A DNA stretch of 64,000 nucleotides from Marimonas arenosa (lineage in GTDB: Bacteria > Pseudomonadota > Alphaproteobacteria > Rhodobacterales > Rhodobacteraceae), in NCBI RefSeq assembly GCF_030848945.1, contig NZ_JANHAX010000004.1:278001-342000 (forward strand). Direction: 5' to 3'. The notes beneath the pieces were generated by a model that saw only the letters and a list, made by a program, of their open reading frames with translations, was not told the DNA's origin and did not search any database. Below, in pieces: positions 54,259-64,000 of the stretch. Each line of letters starts with the position of its first letter. Position 1 is the stretch's first letter. The position numbers and the translations under genes are program-made.

Positions 54259-54834
54259 TCACCGGTTGGCGCCGGGCACCCAGAGCACGTCGTCGCGACC
54301 TTCGTCATTGGCGACGCGGGCAGCGACGAAAAACCAGTCGCTGAGACGGTTGAGGTATTTCAACGCGGCATCATTGACGTCTTCCGCGCCGGCCAGTTCG
54401 ACGGCCAGGCGTTCGGCCCGGCGGGCGACGGTGCGGCAAAGGTGGAGATACGCGGCAAGCGCGCTGCCGCCGGGCAGGACGAAGCTGCGCAGCGGCTCGA
54501 GAATTTCGTTCATCGCGTCGATTTCCAGCTCCAGCCGTTCGACCTGGGCCGGGACCATGCGCAGCGGCGGGTAGTCGGCCTCGGCATCGCGGGCCATGTC
54601 CGGCCGGCAGAGATCGGCGCCGAGGTCGAACAGATCGTTCTGGATGCGGGCGAGCGCCTCGTCGATGTCGTCGTCCTCGACGTAGAGACGGGCGAGGCCC
54701 AGCGTGGCGTTGAGTTCGTCCACCGTGCCGTAGGCGTCGACCCTCAGGTCATACTTGGCCCGGCGCGAGCCGTCGCCGAGCGCGGTGTCGCCTTTGTCTC
54801 CGGTGCGGGTATAGATTTTCGACAGAACCACCAT
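54259..54834 (-). CDS. Cob(I)alamin adenosyltransferase, PduO type
   Basis: 191 residues. The nucleotide motif KIYTRTGDKGDTALGDGSRRAK, DAYGTVDELNATLGLA, and the LPGGSALAAYLHLCRTVARRAER helix are diagnostic. It transfers adenosyl from ATP to cob(I)alamin, making coenzyme B12 for mutases such as methylmalonyl- or ethylmalonyl-CoA mutase. Start four bases after the HIG1-like gene stop. Confidence 0.95.
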   Translation of the reverse strand: MVVLSKIYTRTGDKGDTALGDGSRRAKYDLRVDAYGTVDELNATLGLARLYVEDDDIDEALARIQNDLFDLGADLCRPDMARDAEADYPPLRMVPAQVERLELEIDAMNEILEPLRSFVLPGGSALAAYLHLCRTVARRAERLAVELAGAEDVNDAALKYLNRLSDWFFVAARVANDEGRDDVLWVPGANR

Positions 54835-54838
54835 GGTG

Positions 54839-55042
54839 TCAGCCTTTCGAACGCAGCCAGACGAACAGGAGAATCAGGGCAATGGCGATCGCCTGCGCGC
54901 CGATCCGCCAGCGCATCACCTTGTTGGCGTGCTTGCGGTTGAAGTCGCCGCCCTTGGCAAATCCGCCGACGCCGATCATCAGGATGACCAGAACGGCGAT
55001 ACAGGCGAGTGCCACCACCCAGAAAAGCGGATCGTCGGCCAT
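54839..55042 (-). CDS. Twin-transmembrane HIG1-like small protein
   Basis: 67 residues from ATG 55042 (AAAGGA upstream). Two membrane helices (FWVVALACIAVLVILMIGVG and AQAIAIALILLFVWL) around FAKGGDFNRKHANKVMRWRI, the HIG1 domain motif. In mitochondria HIG1 proteins associate with respiratory complexes; the bacterial role is unclear. Co-transcribed with the adenosyltransferase gene. Confidence 0.9.
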   Translation of the reverse strand: MADDPLFWVVALACIAVLVILMIGVGGFAKGGDFNRKHANKVMRWRIGAQAIAIALILLFVWLRSKG

Positions 55043-55118
55043 TGCATGTCCTTTCGTGTTCGTTGACGCCCACATAGGGGCTGACGCGGAAAAAGCGAAG
55101 GGGCGATTTGGCGCGGCG

Positions 55119-55718
55119 TCAGGCGAGGCTGCCGTGGCGGGCCCAGGCGATGGCATCTTCGAGCCGGTCGTCGCCCCAGAAGATTTCGCCGCCAACGGCG
55201 AAGCTGGGGCTGCCGAACACACCGAGATCGCGGGCAGTTTCAGTGTCCTGTACCAGCTGTGCGGCGATGGTGTCGGAGGCGGCGCGGGCGATGGTCGGTT
55301 CCGGGTCCTGGCCGGCGGCTTCGAGACTGGCGGTCAGGCCTTCGCCTTCATCGGGGACCAGCCCTTTCTCGAACCAGTTTTCATAGGCCGCAATGACGAA
55401 TTTCTGGCCCCAGCCCTCGTTCAGGCCGAGCAGCGCCACCTGATTGGCAAAGGCGAGGTCATTGAGTGGATAGGGGGCGGGCAGTTGCGGCGCGAGCCTG
55501 TATTTCCCGGCACGGCGCGCGATGTCGCGCCACATATAGGCGGTCTTCACCGGCTTGTCGCGGAAGGGGATGTTGTTCTGTTCGAGCATGATCGCCCGGA
55601 CGTCGAAGGGTCGCCAGGTGACGTCGACACCTTCACGTGCGGCCAGCTCGGGCAGGCGTCGGACGGTGAGATAGGTGTAGGTCGAACCGATCGAGAACCA
55701 GAAATCGATTGCGGACAT
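55119..55718 (-). CDS. DsbA-fold 2-hydroxychromene-2-carboxylate isomerase-like protein (core copy)
   Basis: 199 residues from ATG 55718. FWFSIGSTYTYL (SxxS), WRPFDVR, EQNNIPF, and GVFGSPSFAVGGEIFWGDDRLEDA show the kappa-GST/NahD fold. It is clearly homologous to the island protein at 16625-17221 along its whole length, with the divergence expected for orthologues from different genera rather than a recent copy. Role unknown; located between SDR and HIG1-like genes. Confidence 0.9.
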   Translation of the reverse strand: MSAIDFWFSIGSTYTYLTVRRLPELAAREGVDVTWRPFDVRAIMLEQNNIPFRDKPVKTAYMWRDIARRAGKYRLAPQLPAPYPLNDLAFANQVALLGLNEGWGQKFVIAAYENWFEKGLVPDEGEGLTASLEAAGQDPEPTIARAASDTIAAQLVQDTETARDLGVFGSPSFAVGGEIFWGDDRLEDAIAWARHGSLA

Positions 55719-55842
55719 GGGCGCCTCCGGGTGTTTCAGGCGACCATAGGTCGTGCCGTGCGGAACGTGCAATGCCGATGTGATGCGGGATCCAGAGCCT
55801 CCGCGCGAACAGCGGCACGACCACTGCCGCTTGCACCGGTGT

Positions 55843-56679
55843 CTACCCCTTCGAGATCAGCCAGTCGAGCGCGCGGCTGGGCAGCAGGCGACGTGCCGTG
55901 CCCATCAGATAAGTCGGCGTGGTGATGTAGTAACGTGGTTTCGGGCGGCGGGCGTCGAGCGCGCGCGCCAGCTTCCTGGTGACCGCCATCGGCGGCAGTT
56001 CGAACGTATCGAGATCGCGTTCTTCGTAGAGCCGCTTGAGCAGCGTGCTGCGGTATTGTTCGGCCCGGGGACTGGCTTGCCAGTCGATCCAGCGTTCGAA
56101 ATGCGGGATCGAATTCTCGCGGATTCTCGAGGTGATGGGGCCCGGTTCGAGCGTGATCACATGGATCGGGGTGTCGCGCATTTCGAGACGGAGCACGTCG
56201 GTCAGGCCTTCAAGCGCGTACTTGCTCGCAACATAGGCGCCGCGCCAGCGCATCGGCACCAGCCCGAGGACTGAGGAACAGTTGACGATCCGCCCGTGCC
56301 CCTGGGCCCGCATCACCGGAATCACCAGCCGGGTCAACTCGTGCTGGCCGAAGACATTGGCCTCGAAGATCGCGCGCAGGGCGCCGGCGGGCAGGTCCTC
56401 GACCGCGCCTGGGATGGCGAAGGCGCCGTTGTTGTAGAGCGCATCGAGCCGGCCGCCGGTGGCCTCGAGCACCTCGGCCAGCCCGTTGTAGATGCTGTCG
56501 GCCTCGGCATAGTCGATGCGCGGGCTTTCAAACCCTTCCTCGCTTAGACGGTCGCAATCGCTGGCGTTTCGGCAGGAGGCAAAGACCCGCCAGCCGCGGG
56601 ACCTGAGCCCGTGCGCGGCATCATAGCCGATGCCCGAAGAGCATCCGGTGATAAGGATGGATTTGCCTGTCATCGCCAC
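55843..56679 (-). CDS. Short-chain dehydrogenase/reductase
   Basis: 278 residues (or 276 from ATG 56673). Rossmann motif SILITGCSSGIGYDAAHGL, NNGA, catalytic NCSSVLGLVPMRWRGAYVASKYALEGL with Ser, Tyr and Lys. Classical NAD(P)H-dependent oxidoreductase; the long C-terminus (~80 residues, PPMAVTRKLARALDARRPKPRYYITTP) is typical for the subgroup acting on retinol- or steroid-like substrates. Substrate unknown. Confidence 0.92.
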   Translation of the reverse strand: MAMTGKSILITGCSSGIGYDAAHGLRSRGWRVFASCRNASDCDRLSEEGFESPRIDYAEADSIYNGLAEVLEATGGRLDALYNNGAFAIPGAVEDLPAGALRAIFEANVFGQHELTRLVIPVMRAQGHGRIVNCSSVLGLVPMRWRGAYVASKYALEGLTDVLRLEMRDTPIHVITLEPGPITSRIRENSIPHFERWIDWQASPRAEQYRSTLLKRLYEERDLDTFELPPMAVTRKLARALDARRPKPRYYITTPTYLMGTARRLLPSRALDWLISKG

Positions 56680-57047
56680 GCCCTGTGCCTGCCTTCGCCC
56701 GTCAGCGCAGGGCTAATCGATTTCGGGGCGTGGGGCAATCAGGTGGCGCTTTTGCGGAACCGGGCGACTTCAAGCCCTTGGCGCAAGTTGAAACGCGAGG
56801 GAGAATCTGGCGGGAGAATGTAGAGGATCGCCGCTGGGCACGGTACTCACAACCAGCATGGAAGTAATTGTATGCTCAGGCAATCAAGGCACATGTCTCA
56901 GCGGTGATGTGCAACAAATTTGCGCATCTCGATTTAAACGAGATGTTGATGATTTGACGCGACTATCGGGTCAAATTCCTTTGGCAAAGTCCGCGCTTTC
57001 GACATGCCATAGAGACTGTCAGGTCATAGTGCGGTGTGAGACCGAAC
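56680..57047. other. Gene-free AT-richer gap
   Basis: 368 bp between the SDR gene and the Hint-domain gene. The GC content drops sharply after about 56850. I see no tRNA, terminator or convincing small gene; promoters for the two flanking divergent genes should lie here. Confidence 0.6.
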
Positions 57048-58190
57048 ATGGCGGTAACCTTCGAAGTCCTCTACTTGGGCACTGCGCCGGAAATTGACAC
57101 GGCGGAAGGTAACGTGCTGAGCGAAAACGACGGCGCGTTGGTCGGTATGACCTTCGGCTCCACGGACGCGCCGCTGGCTTACAACGCCCAGCACACCCTG
57201 TCGCCGGTCGGCTATTCTGGTGGCACGTCGAACATGTATGATATCGACAACACGATTTCTAACGACACGTTCAGTATCGATGGCGGCCCGGCACAGACCT
57301 TTGATGGGCTGGCAGTTTATAATGCCACGATCACCTATGCCGACGGTACGCCAAGCGCGACCATCACCGCGGTTGTGATCCAGGATGCCGACGGTAACCT
57401 TTATCTGGTGCCGGAGACGTCCGCAAACGCGGACCATGCCGCAATGACCGCTGCGCCGATTGCAAGCATCACCCTTGATTCGATCTACACGATCTCCTCT
57501 GGCAGGCTGGTTGCAGATCGGCAAAGCACTGATTTCGTCTGTTATGCCCTTGGCACCGACATACTGACGGACCGCGGAAATGTTCCGGTTGAGTGTTTGA
57601 GGCCAGGCAACCATGTCATGACGCTTGACCGTGGCGCTCAGCCAATCCGCTGGATCCACTCTGGTATGCATCTACTTGACGCGGAGGACACCGACGCAAA
57701 ACCGGTTTTGATCGGTGCAGGTGCGCTTGGCCCGGGGCGTCCGGCTCGTGACCTGATCGTGTCGCCGCAGCACAGGGTATTGGTCGGGTCCAACTTGCAG
57801 TTGCAGGATTTTTTCGGTGCCGAAGCGTTGGCCCCGGCAAAATTTCTGACACGCCTGCCGGGTATACGGCACATGAAAAGCAAACGGGATATCACGTGGG
57901 TTCATTTCGCCTGCGATCGACACGAACTTGTCTATGCCAACGGCTGCTTGTCGGAATCGCTTTTGCTAGGACCCATGGTTTTGAATGGGATGACGCATCA
58001 CGACCGACGGGCTGCAGCCGAAATCTTTGGACAAGCCCCGACGCCCGACGCGGCGCTGAATGGCCCTCCGGCCCGGGACTTTCTGCGCAAACGCGAGGTT
58101 CAGGCGATGCTGAGGCCACGAAACAGATGCCGAAAGGTGACGCGGCCTCATGACGACGTCTCCTCGGCAGGATTGGCCAGTCACTATTGA
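57048..58190 (+). CDS. Hint-domain protein (hedgehog/intein type)
   Basis: 380 residues from ATG 57048 (GTG 57036 possible). The first ~160 residues are Asp/Thr/Ala-rich with beta-helix character, as in secreted proteins of Rhodobacteraceae. The Hint_2 domain starts at FVCYALGTDILTDRGNVPVECLRPGNHVMT with the nucleophile Cys, and continues to DLIVSPQHRVLVGSNL (His block) and HELVYANGCLSESLLLG. Such proteins self-cleave or are attached to the outside of the cell by type I secretion. No signal peptide visible. Gene is AT-richer than its neighbours. Confidence 0.85.
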   Translation: MAVTFEVLYLGTAPEIDTAEGNVLSENDGALVGMTFGSTDAPLAYNAQHTLSPVGYSGGTSNMYDIDNTISNDTFSIDGGPAQTFDGLAVYNATITYADGTPSATITAVVIQDADGNLYLVPETSANADHAAMTAAPIASITLDSIYTISSGRLVADRQSTDFVCYALGTDILTDRGNVPVECLRPGNHVMTLDRGAQPIRWIHSGMHLLDAEDTDAKPVLIGAGALGPGRPARDLIVSPQHRVLVGSNLQLQDFFGAEALAPAKFLTRLPGIRHMKSKRDITWVHFACDRHELVYANGCLSESLLLGPMVLNGMTHHDRRAAAEIFGQAPTPDAALNGPPARDFLRKREVQAMLRPRNRCRKVTRPHDDVSSAGLASHY

Positions 58191-58393
58191 ACGAAAATGG
58201 CCTCTTTGTCTTGGGTTGCGGATCTTCCTGAAGGCAACCACCCGCCGGGAAAAAGAGTAGGTGTTGGCCAGCAATGCAGGCGGAGCGCTTCGAACATTCA
58301 AATCAACTTGTTCCGGGCAAGCATCAAATGACCGCTTCGTCCGCAATCCGGACGATCTGCAACAAGAAGCTGAAGGTGCGCGGAAACGAGCGC

Positions 58394-59059
58394 CTACTTC
58401 GCCGCCACCAACAGGTAGTCGGCCATCCAGCCGACACGGCCTGACGCGAGCACGCGCAGCTTGACCCAGCCGTCGCCGTCGTCGCTGAGCACTTCGACCT
58501 CGGTGTCCCGGGTCAGCTTTGTGACCACGCTGTAATCGGTGCCGGGCCCCTGGCGTAGGTTTACGCGGGAGGCGCTGACCTTGCGAAGGTCGGGAGAGGG
58601 TTCGGCCGCCACGGTGTCCGCTCCGGTGCTGGGCTCGGTTTGCGGGCGCGCGGCGCCGGCGGCGGCGATCAGGCGGGCGATTTTCTGCGGATCGGCGGCG
58701 ACGGTCTCGACCCCAGGCGAGCCCGATCGCGCGGCGGTCGCGTCGTCTTCGGCGGCTACGGCCTGACGCACGGTGTTGAGCGTGAGGCGCAGGCGTTTTT
58801 CGGCATCGCTGACCGGGGCGTTCGGGCGCCGTTGCGGCGATGGCGCGGCAGCAAGAACCAGCCTGGCCGGCTTGTCGGTCGATTGGGCGGTGCGCTGTGG
58901 TTCGGCGGCAATGTGTTTCGGCTCCGGGTCGGGTTGACTGGCCTTCAATGCGGCGGCGTGCTGACGCGAGCCGTCAGCGGGCGCGTAATCCGCGCCGCCG
59001 CTGAGAACGTAGAACGCCCATCCGAGAAATCCGAAAGTCACAACGATCAAGCGCCACAT
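58394..59059 (-). CDS. SH3-domain protein with N-terminal membrane anchor
   Basis: 221 residues from ATG 59059 (AAAGGGGA upstream). One N-terminal helix (LIVVTFGFLGWAFYVLSGG), then a Pro/Ala/Glu-rich linker, and a C-terminal bacterial SH3 domain: KVSASRVNLRQGPGTDYSVVTKL, then VEVLSDDGDGWVKLRV-SGRVGWM. It probably binds peptidoglycan or a periplasmic partner. No enzymatic domain. Confidence 0.88.
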   Translation of the reverse strand: MWRLIVVTFGFLGWAFYVLSGGADYAPADGSRQHAAALKASQPDPEPKHIAAEPQRTAQSTDKPARLVLAAAPSPQRRPNAPVSDAEKRLRLTLNTVRQAVAAEDDATAARSGSPGVETVAADPQKIARLIAAAGAARPQTEPSTGADTVAAEPSPDLRKVSASRVNLRQGPGTDYSVVTKLTRDTEVEVLSDDGDGWVKLRVLASGRVGWMADYLLVAAK

Positions 59060-59265
59060 CTGCGCATCCCCTTTACACATTCACCCGGTGAATGCGGGAC
59101 TTATAGCCGATTCGCCCCTCGGAGTCGGAGGGGAAGAACACCGGTATTTTCCCTGATGCAATCCTGCACCATCCACGGTTGCCCGGCCAGTCAGGAAATC
59201 CCGACCCGGCTGCAGCGCGCCGCAAAGCGCTTGATGGGGCGGAATCGGGCCGGTAGAAGCGGGTC

Positions 59266-61722
59266 ATGAGCGATTTGCTGGACGATCCAGAGGATACAGG
59301 CACCCAAATTTCCGAACCGCTGCGCCGTGCCATCGGTGAGCGTTACCTGACCTATGCGCTGTCGACCATCATGCACCGGGCGCTGCCGGATGCGCGCGAC
59401 GGGCTGAAGCCGGTGCACCGGCGCATCCTCTACGCGATGAGCCGTCTGCGGCTGAATTCCGGCGGCGGGTTCCTGAAGTCCGCCAAGATCAGCGGCGACA
59501 CGATGGGCGATTTCCACCCCCATGGCGATGCCGCGATCTATGACGCCATGGCGCGGCTGGCACAGGATTTCGCGGTGCGCTATCCGCTGGTTGACGGGCA
59601 GGGGAACTTCGGCAATATCGACGGCGATAACCCCGCCGCCTCGCGCTATACCGAGGCGCGGATGACGGTGTTTGCCGAGGCGCTGCTTGAGGGGCTTTCG
59701 GAAAACGCGGTGGATTTCCGGCCCAATTACGACGGACGGCTGGAAGAACCGAGCGTCCTGCCGGCGCAGTTCCCCAACCTGCTGGCCAATGGCGCGGCGG
59801 GGATCGCGGTGGGCATGGCGACCAACATCCCGCCGCACAATATCGACGAGCTGATCGGCGCCTGCCTGCATCTGATCAAGACGCCGGATGCACGCGACGA
59901 CACGCTGCTGAACTACGTGCCGGGGCCGGATTTCCCGACCGGGGGCGTGATCGTCGAGCCCAGGGAGTCGATTGCCCAGGCCTATCGCACCGGGCGCGGC
60001 GCGTTCCGGCTGCGCTGCAAATGGGAGGTCGAGGACCTGGGCCGCGGCACCTGGCAGGTCGTGGTCACCGAGATCCCTTACCAGGTGCAGAAATCCAAGC
60101 TGATCGAGAAGATCGCCGAGCTGATCCAGACCAAGAAGGTGCCGATCCTCGCCGATGTGCGCGACGAGAGCGCCGACGATATCCGACTGATCCTCGAGCC
60201 ACGCTCGAAGAATGTCGATCCCGAGTTGCTGATGAACATGATGTTCCGCAACTCGGACCTCGAGGTGCGGTTCTCGCTCAACATGAACGTGCTGATCGAC
60301 GGGGTGACGCCGAAGGTCTGCTCGATGAAGGAGGTGCTACGCGCCTTCCTAGATTTCCGCCGCGAGGTGCTGCAGCGGCGCTCGCGGTACCGGATGGCGA
60401 AGATCGACAACCGGCTCGAGGTGCTCTCGGGCCTGATCACCGCGTTCCTGAACCTCGACCGGGTGATCGACATCATCCGCTATGACGACGACCCCAAGGT
60501 GGCGCTGATGTACGAGGACTGGAGCCGGCCGCACCAGGCGACCATCGCGCGGGCGATGGACGAGGTGTCCTATGTCTCGCCGCTGGCCGGGGTGGATGTG
60601 GCATCGCTGGTGCTGGTGGCGGATGAAGAGGCGGTGGCCTCGGGCGTACTGGCCGAAAGCGACGATGGCACGCGGGCCATTCCGCATTCCTATGCCGGGC
60701 GCGAGAATGGGCTGTCGGATGTGCAGGCCGAGGCGATCCTCAATATGCGACTGCGCAGCCTGCGGCGGCTGGAGGAAGAGGCGCTGGTGCGCGAGCGCGA
60801 TGCGCTGATGGAGGAGCGGGCCGATCTCGAGGATCTGCTGGAAGATGACGGGATGCAATGGGACCGGATCGGCGAGGAACTGAAGGAGGTCCGCAAGACC
60901 TTCGGCAAGAGCCACGAGATCGGGGCGCGGCGGACGCAGTTTGCCGAGGCCGCCGAAGTGGAAGAGGTGCCGCTGGAGGCGATGATCGAGAAGGAACCGA
61001 TCACCGTGGTCTGTTCCAAGATGGGCTGGATCCGGGCGATGTCGGGCCATATCGATCTGACCCGCGAGCTGAAATACAAGGACGGCGACGAGGGACGGTT
61101 CGTGTTCCATGCCGAGACCACCGACAAGCTGCTGGTTTTCGCCTCGAACGGGCGGTTCTATACGCTGCAGGCCGCCAACCTGCCCGGCGGGCGCGGCATG
61201 GGCGAGCCGGTGCGGCTGATGGTCGATCTGCCCAACGAGGCCGAGATCGTGGCGTTGTTCATCCATCGGCCCGGGCAGCGGCTGATCGTGGCCTCGGCCG
61301 AGGGCAACGGGTTCGTCGTGTCCGAGGACGAGGTGCTGGCGCAGACCCGCAGCGGCAAACAGGTGCTGAACGTCAGGGACACGGTGGCCGCGGTGTGCAA
61401 ACCGGTTCAGGGCGATCACGTGGCGATCTGTTCGCAGAACGGTAAGTTCCTGGTCTTCCCGCTGGCGGAGCTGCCCGAGTTGGGCCGCGGCAAGGGCGTG
61501 CGGTTGCAGAAATACAACCAGGCGCGCGGGCGCCAGGGATCGCTGGAGCTCGATGGCGGATTGTCGGACCTGACCACCTTTGCCTGGTCCGAGGGTCTGA
61601 GCTGGGAAATGGGCGGCGGCAAGACCCGCCACGAGCCCGACATGAGCGAGTGGCTGGGCAAGCGCGCCGGCGTCGGCAAACGGCCGCCCTATGGGTTTCC
61701 GAAGGATTACAGGTTCAGCTGA
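59266..61722 (+). CDS. parC: DNA topoisomerase IV subunit A
   Basis: 818 residues. [33 protein letters not shown] and [18 protein letters not shown] frame the DNA gate; catalytic Tyr128 is in [10 protein letters not shown]. The C-terminus has five to six beta-propeller blades without the GyrA box, pointing to ParC. It decatenates and relaxes DNA with ParE. Divergent from the SH3 gene. Confidence 0.95.
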   Translation: MSDLLDDPEDTGTQISEPLRRAIGERYLTYALSTIMHRALPDARDGLKPVHRRILYAMSRLRLNSGGGFLKSAKISGDTMGDFHPHGDAAIYDAMARLAQDFAVRYPLVDGQGNFGNIDGDNPAASRYTEARMTVFAEALLEGLSENAVDFRPNYDGRLEEPSVLPAQFPNLLANGAAGIAVGMATNIPPHNIDELIGACLHLIKTPDARDDTLLNYVPGPDFPTGGVIVEPRESIAQAYRTGRGAFRLRCKWEVEDLGRGTWQVVVTEIPYQVQKSKLIEKIAELIQTKKVPILADVRDESADDIRLILEPRSKNVDPELLMNMMFRNSDLEVRFSLNMNVLIDGVTPKVCSMKEVLRAFLDFRREVLQRRSRYRMAKIDNRLEVLSGLITAFLNLDRVIDIIRYDDDPKVALMYEDWSRPHQATIARAMDEVSYVSPLAGVDVASLVLVADEEAVASGVLAESDDGTRAIPHSYAGRENGLSDVQAEAILNMRLRSLRRLEEEALVRERDALMEERADLEDLLEDDGMQWDRIGEELKEVRKTFGKSHEIGARRTQFAEAAEVEEVPLEAMIEKEPITVVCSKMGWIRAMSGHIDLTRELKYKDGDEGRFVFHAETTDKLLVFASNGRFYTLQAANLPGGRGMGEPVRLMVDLPNEAEIVALFIHRPGQRLIVASAEGNGFVVSEDEVLAQTRSGKQVLNVRDTVAAVCKPVQGDHVAICSQNGKFLVFPLAELPELGRGKGVRLQKYNQARGRQGSLELDGGLSDLTTFAWSEGLSWEMGGGKTRHEPDMSEWLGKRAGVGKRPPYGFPKDYRFS

Positions 61723-62068
61723 GGCGGCCCGGGTTCCGACGCTCCCGAAGGGCGACTCCGAACCCATTCTACCGGATGCTGCGCGACGCGCGAACTACCG
61801 GAAAGTGCGTAGTTCGGACATTGCTACCAGGCGGTTCACCCAAAGCGGACGTGGAAAGCAATGCGGAAGATCATTTGTGTGCAACGCTTGGGGTGCGGGC
61901 GGAGATTTGGCCTTTGGGGGCGATCAGACAGCAACTGAATAGGTTCGGGGCGTTGAACGTGTCCCTTCCTGAAACGCCTCTTTCGCCATTAAGTCATACT
62001 AATTGCCGTAATTATTTTAATGCATTGGACTAATTATGCTCGCCTTGGCAGAAAAGTCTTGCTGCAAA
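61723..62068. other. Gene-free gap after parC
   Basis: 346 bp between the converging parC and LysR-family genes. GC-rich at first, then AT-rich near 61980-62040 (AATTATTTTAATGC). I see no terminator with a clear stem, RNA gene or credible small protein. Confidence 0.6.
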
Positions 62069-63001
62069 CTACGGGACATCACCATGCGCGCCTTCGACAG
62101 CCTCCATGGCCGCGATCGGCAGGCTTTTCATAAGCTCCATGAGCGGGAAGGCCGCGGGCGGCAGGACCCGGCCACGCTTGCGGGCGATTGCCCAATGAAC
62201 GCGCAGTTCGAGTTTCGTCTCGATCTCGACCAAACGCCCGGCAGCCACGTCTTCCGCGACGTTGAATCTGTTGGCCAACCAGATGAGATCGGTGGCAAGC
62301 ACCGCTTGCCGCAAGACCGTTATCGCATCGCATTCCAGGGCCAGGAAGGGTTTGTTGCTGCCATCGGCACCGAATTCGGCGGCAAGTGCAAGACGCATGA
62401 TTTCGGGCATTTTCACCGAAGCAAAGCCGTATTGGAACAGGGCCGTCCTGTCGCGCGTATCCGAGGCGAGGACGGGATGATCCTTGCGGCAAAACAGACC
62501 CCCGCCAAATTCGCCGAAGGGTTCGACCTCGATCTCGGGACTCGAAGGAACGTGGCGTGTATCGCAGACAAAAAAGTCGAGTTCTTCTTCCTGAAGCAAG
62601 CCAGAAAGAACCTGAGACGAATTGTAGACGGCTTCGACACTGACATCCGGGCGATCCGCCATCCACTGCGCAATCGCCTTGCCGCCGAAGCTGTAGGCAT
62701 AAGTCGGCACAAGGCCGACGCGCAGGTGGCCCGCTTCGCCCGATTTCAGGTTACCTACTTCTTCCGTCAGGTTTTCCGCCTCAAACAAGACGCTTTGCGC
62801 GCGTTTCAGGACCGTTTCGCCAACCGCCGTCAGTTTGACCGAATGCTTGGTGCGTTCGAAAAGCTGAACCCCAAGGTCGCGCTCCAGCGCCTTGATCGAA
62901 TGCGACAAGGCTGGTTGCGACAGGTTCGCCCTTTCCGAGGCACGGCGAAAATTCCGCTCTTGGGCGACCAGGACAAAATGCTGAAGCTGGCGCAGGTTCA
63001 T
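62069..63001 (-). CDS. LysR-family transcriptional regulator
   Basis: 310 residues. The N-terminal winged helix is typical: MNLRQLQHFVLVAQERNFRRASERANLSQPALSHSIKALERDLGVQLFERT. The C-terminal effector domain follows (LRVGLVPTYAYSFGGKAIAQWM...). It is divergent from the FAD oxidoreductase gene at 63112 across 110 bp, so it probably regulates that gene in response to its substrate. Confidence 0.95.
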   Translation of the reverse strand: MNLRQLQHFVLVAQERNFRRASERANLSQPALSHSIKALERDLGVQLFERTKHSVKLTAVGETVLKRAQSVLFEAENLTEEVGNLKSGEAGHLRVGLVPTYAYSFGGKAIAQWMADRPDVSVEAVYNSSQVLSGLLQEEELDFFVCDTRHVPSSPEIEVEPFGEFGGGLFCRKDHPVLASDTRDRTALFQYGFASVKMPEIMRLALAAEFGADGSNKPFLALECDAITVLRQAVLATDLIWLANRFNVAEDVAAGRLVEIETKLELRVHWAIARKRGRVLPPAAFPLMELMKSLPIAAMEAVEGAHGDVP

Positions 63002-63111
63002 GGGTTTTTCCTTTCCGCGTTCCGATGGAATATCGTCAACGCATGTAATCGATCTCTTTTATTGCAAGGCTACCACGCAATAGGAATGGAAAAGGCAATT
63101 GGGAGGGCGCC

Positions 63112-64000
63112 ATGACCGCAGGGACAGCTTTCGATATCATCGTTATCGGCGCGGGGATCGCGGGTGCCTCGGTGGCGGCCGAACTGTCGCCCGAGGCCAA
63201 GGTGCTGCTGCTCGAAATGGAAAGCCAGCCGGGCTATCACACCACCGGCAGGTCCGCCGCAGTCTATACGCCGATCTACGGCCCGCAACCGATCCGCGCC
63301 CTGACCCGGGCGTCGCGGGCGTTCTTTTTCGATCCGCCCGACGGCTTTGCCGATCACCCGCTCCTGAGCAAACGCGGCGGCATGTTCGTTGCCAACGCAG
63401 ACCAGATGGCGGCGCTGGAAGCCGCCTATGCGGAAATGGGCGCAGAGGGAGAGCTGGAATGGCTCGATCCCGCCGGAGTACGCAGCCATCAGCCCCTCTT
63501 GCGCGAGGACTACGTGGCCGGGGGGTTCCTTGATCCGGGCTGTTTCGACATCGACGTGCACGCTTTGCACCAGGGCTATCTGAGCCGGTTCAAGGCGGCG
63601 GGGGGCCGGATCGCAACCCGGGCCGAGGTGACGGCGATGACGCGAGACAACGACATTTGGCGCATCACCAGCGTGGAAGGGGTTTTCGAGGCCCCGATCA
63701 TCGTGAACGCTGCCGGAGCCTGGGCAGATCATATCGGCCGTTTAGCCGGGGCGGAAGAAATCGGGCTTATTCCCAAGCGGCGCACGGCGTTGATCGTCGA
63801 TGCGCCAGAGGGCCTGGCGCTTGATGATTGCCCGCTGGTCGTGGGCATCGAGGAGGACTTCTATCTCAAACCCGATGCCGGTCGCCTGCTTCTCTCGCCG
63901 GCGAATGAAGACCCGGAAGTGCCGTGCGACGTCCAGCCCGACGAGATGGACATCGCGATCTGCATCGACCGGATCGAAAAGGCGTTCGACCTTCAGATCC
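63112..64000 (+). CDS. FAD-dependent oxidoreductase (DadA/glycine oxidase-like), C-terminus off window
   Basis: About 296 codons to the right edge, starting at ATG 63112 behind GGGAGG. FAD-binding FDIIVIGAGIAGASVAAELS, then QPGYHTTGRSAAVYTPIYG (substrate loop of the DAO family) and IIVNAAGAWADHIGRLAG. Oxidises an amino acid or amine. Divergent partner of the LysR gene. The rest of the protein lies beyond the window. Confidence 0.9.
   Translation, partial: MTAGTAFDIIVIGAGIAGASVAAELSPEAKVLLLEMESQPGYHTTGRSAAVYTPIYGPQPIRALTRASRAFFFDPPDGFADHPLLSKRGGMFVANADQMAALEAAYAEMGAEGELEWLDPAGVRSHQPLLREDYVAGGFLDPGCFDIDVHALHQGYLSRFKAAGGRIATRAEVTAMTRDNDIWRITSVEGVFEAPIIVNAAGAWADHIGRLAGAEEIGLIPKRRTALIVDAPEGLALDDCPLVVGIEEDFYLKPDAGRLLLSPANEDPEVPCDVQPDEMDIAICIDRIEKAFDLQI

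Noticed and set aside
53269-54942. 557-residue plus-strand frame over Spy-like and adenosyltransferase genes
   Set aside because: Both minus-strand genes are well supported by motifs; the plus frame has no recognisable domain.

Overview
The window looks like the chromosome of an alphaproteobacterium of the family Rhodobacteraceae (Roseobacter type). The evidence is the GC-rich right-hand half with the order infA - maf - RNase E/G - yacG - tRNA-Phe, an etfAB / hbd / PduO-type cobalamin adenosyltransferase block, a methylsuccinyl-CoA dehydrogenase of the ethylmalonyl-CoA pathway, and alphaproteobacterial parC. No database could be searched; family names come from motif recognition.

Two parts meet at a tRNA-Phe gene (29062-29136, minus strand). 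Left of it (1-29.0 kb) is an AT-richer, patchwork genomic island lying on the 3' side of the tRNA, the usual side for integrase-mediated insertion. Right of it (29.1-64 kb) is GC-rich core genome.

Island layout: (a) 1-5.3 kb, a minus-strand SNF2 helicase / coiled-coil protein / adenine DNA methyltransferase operon running off the left edge, probably a phage-defence or restriction-like system; (b) 5.9-11.7 kb, a compact module with a HUH-type rolling-circle-like endonuclease, a clamp-loader-like AAA+ ATPase, two unrecognised proteins that flank them, DUF6641 and DUF3768 proteins and a cupin, plus intergenic hairpins and GTG/CAC repeat arrays; (c) 11.8-15.6 kb, a Cas4-like/DUF2779 nuclease, a catalytic-domain-only tyrosine recombinase and a full tyrosine integrase; (d) 15.7-28.8 kb, a cassette-like string of single metabolic or stress genes in both orientations (three methyltransferases, two DUF1330 proteins, a DsbA-fold isomerase, two class III cyclases, GNAT, sulfotransferase, cupin, GFA, GDCCVxC protein) and an IS110-family element. 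A family of ~60-160 bp intergenic repeats built from ACTGTG/ACAGTG units every 11-14 bp recurs at up to eight loci in the island; I saw none in the core part.

Core layout: housekeeping operon (29.2-31.3 kb); a nitrilase-family gene broken by one homopolymer base; acyl-CoA synthetase, SLC13-type permease and FAD oxidoreductase; glpD; a complete copper-detoxification locus (cueR-copA divergent from copZ-multicopper oxidase, with two CueR-type operators); mcd; TauE/SafE exporter; a rhodanese-HigA fusion; alpha/beta hydrolase; a DsrC-like protein; hbd; etfA-etfB; Spy-like protein; adenosyltransferase; HIG1-like protein; a core paralogue of the island's DsbA-fold isomerase; SDR; Hint-domain protein; SH3 protein; parC; and a LysR regulator divergent from a FAD oxidoreductase cut by the right edge.
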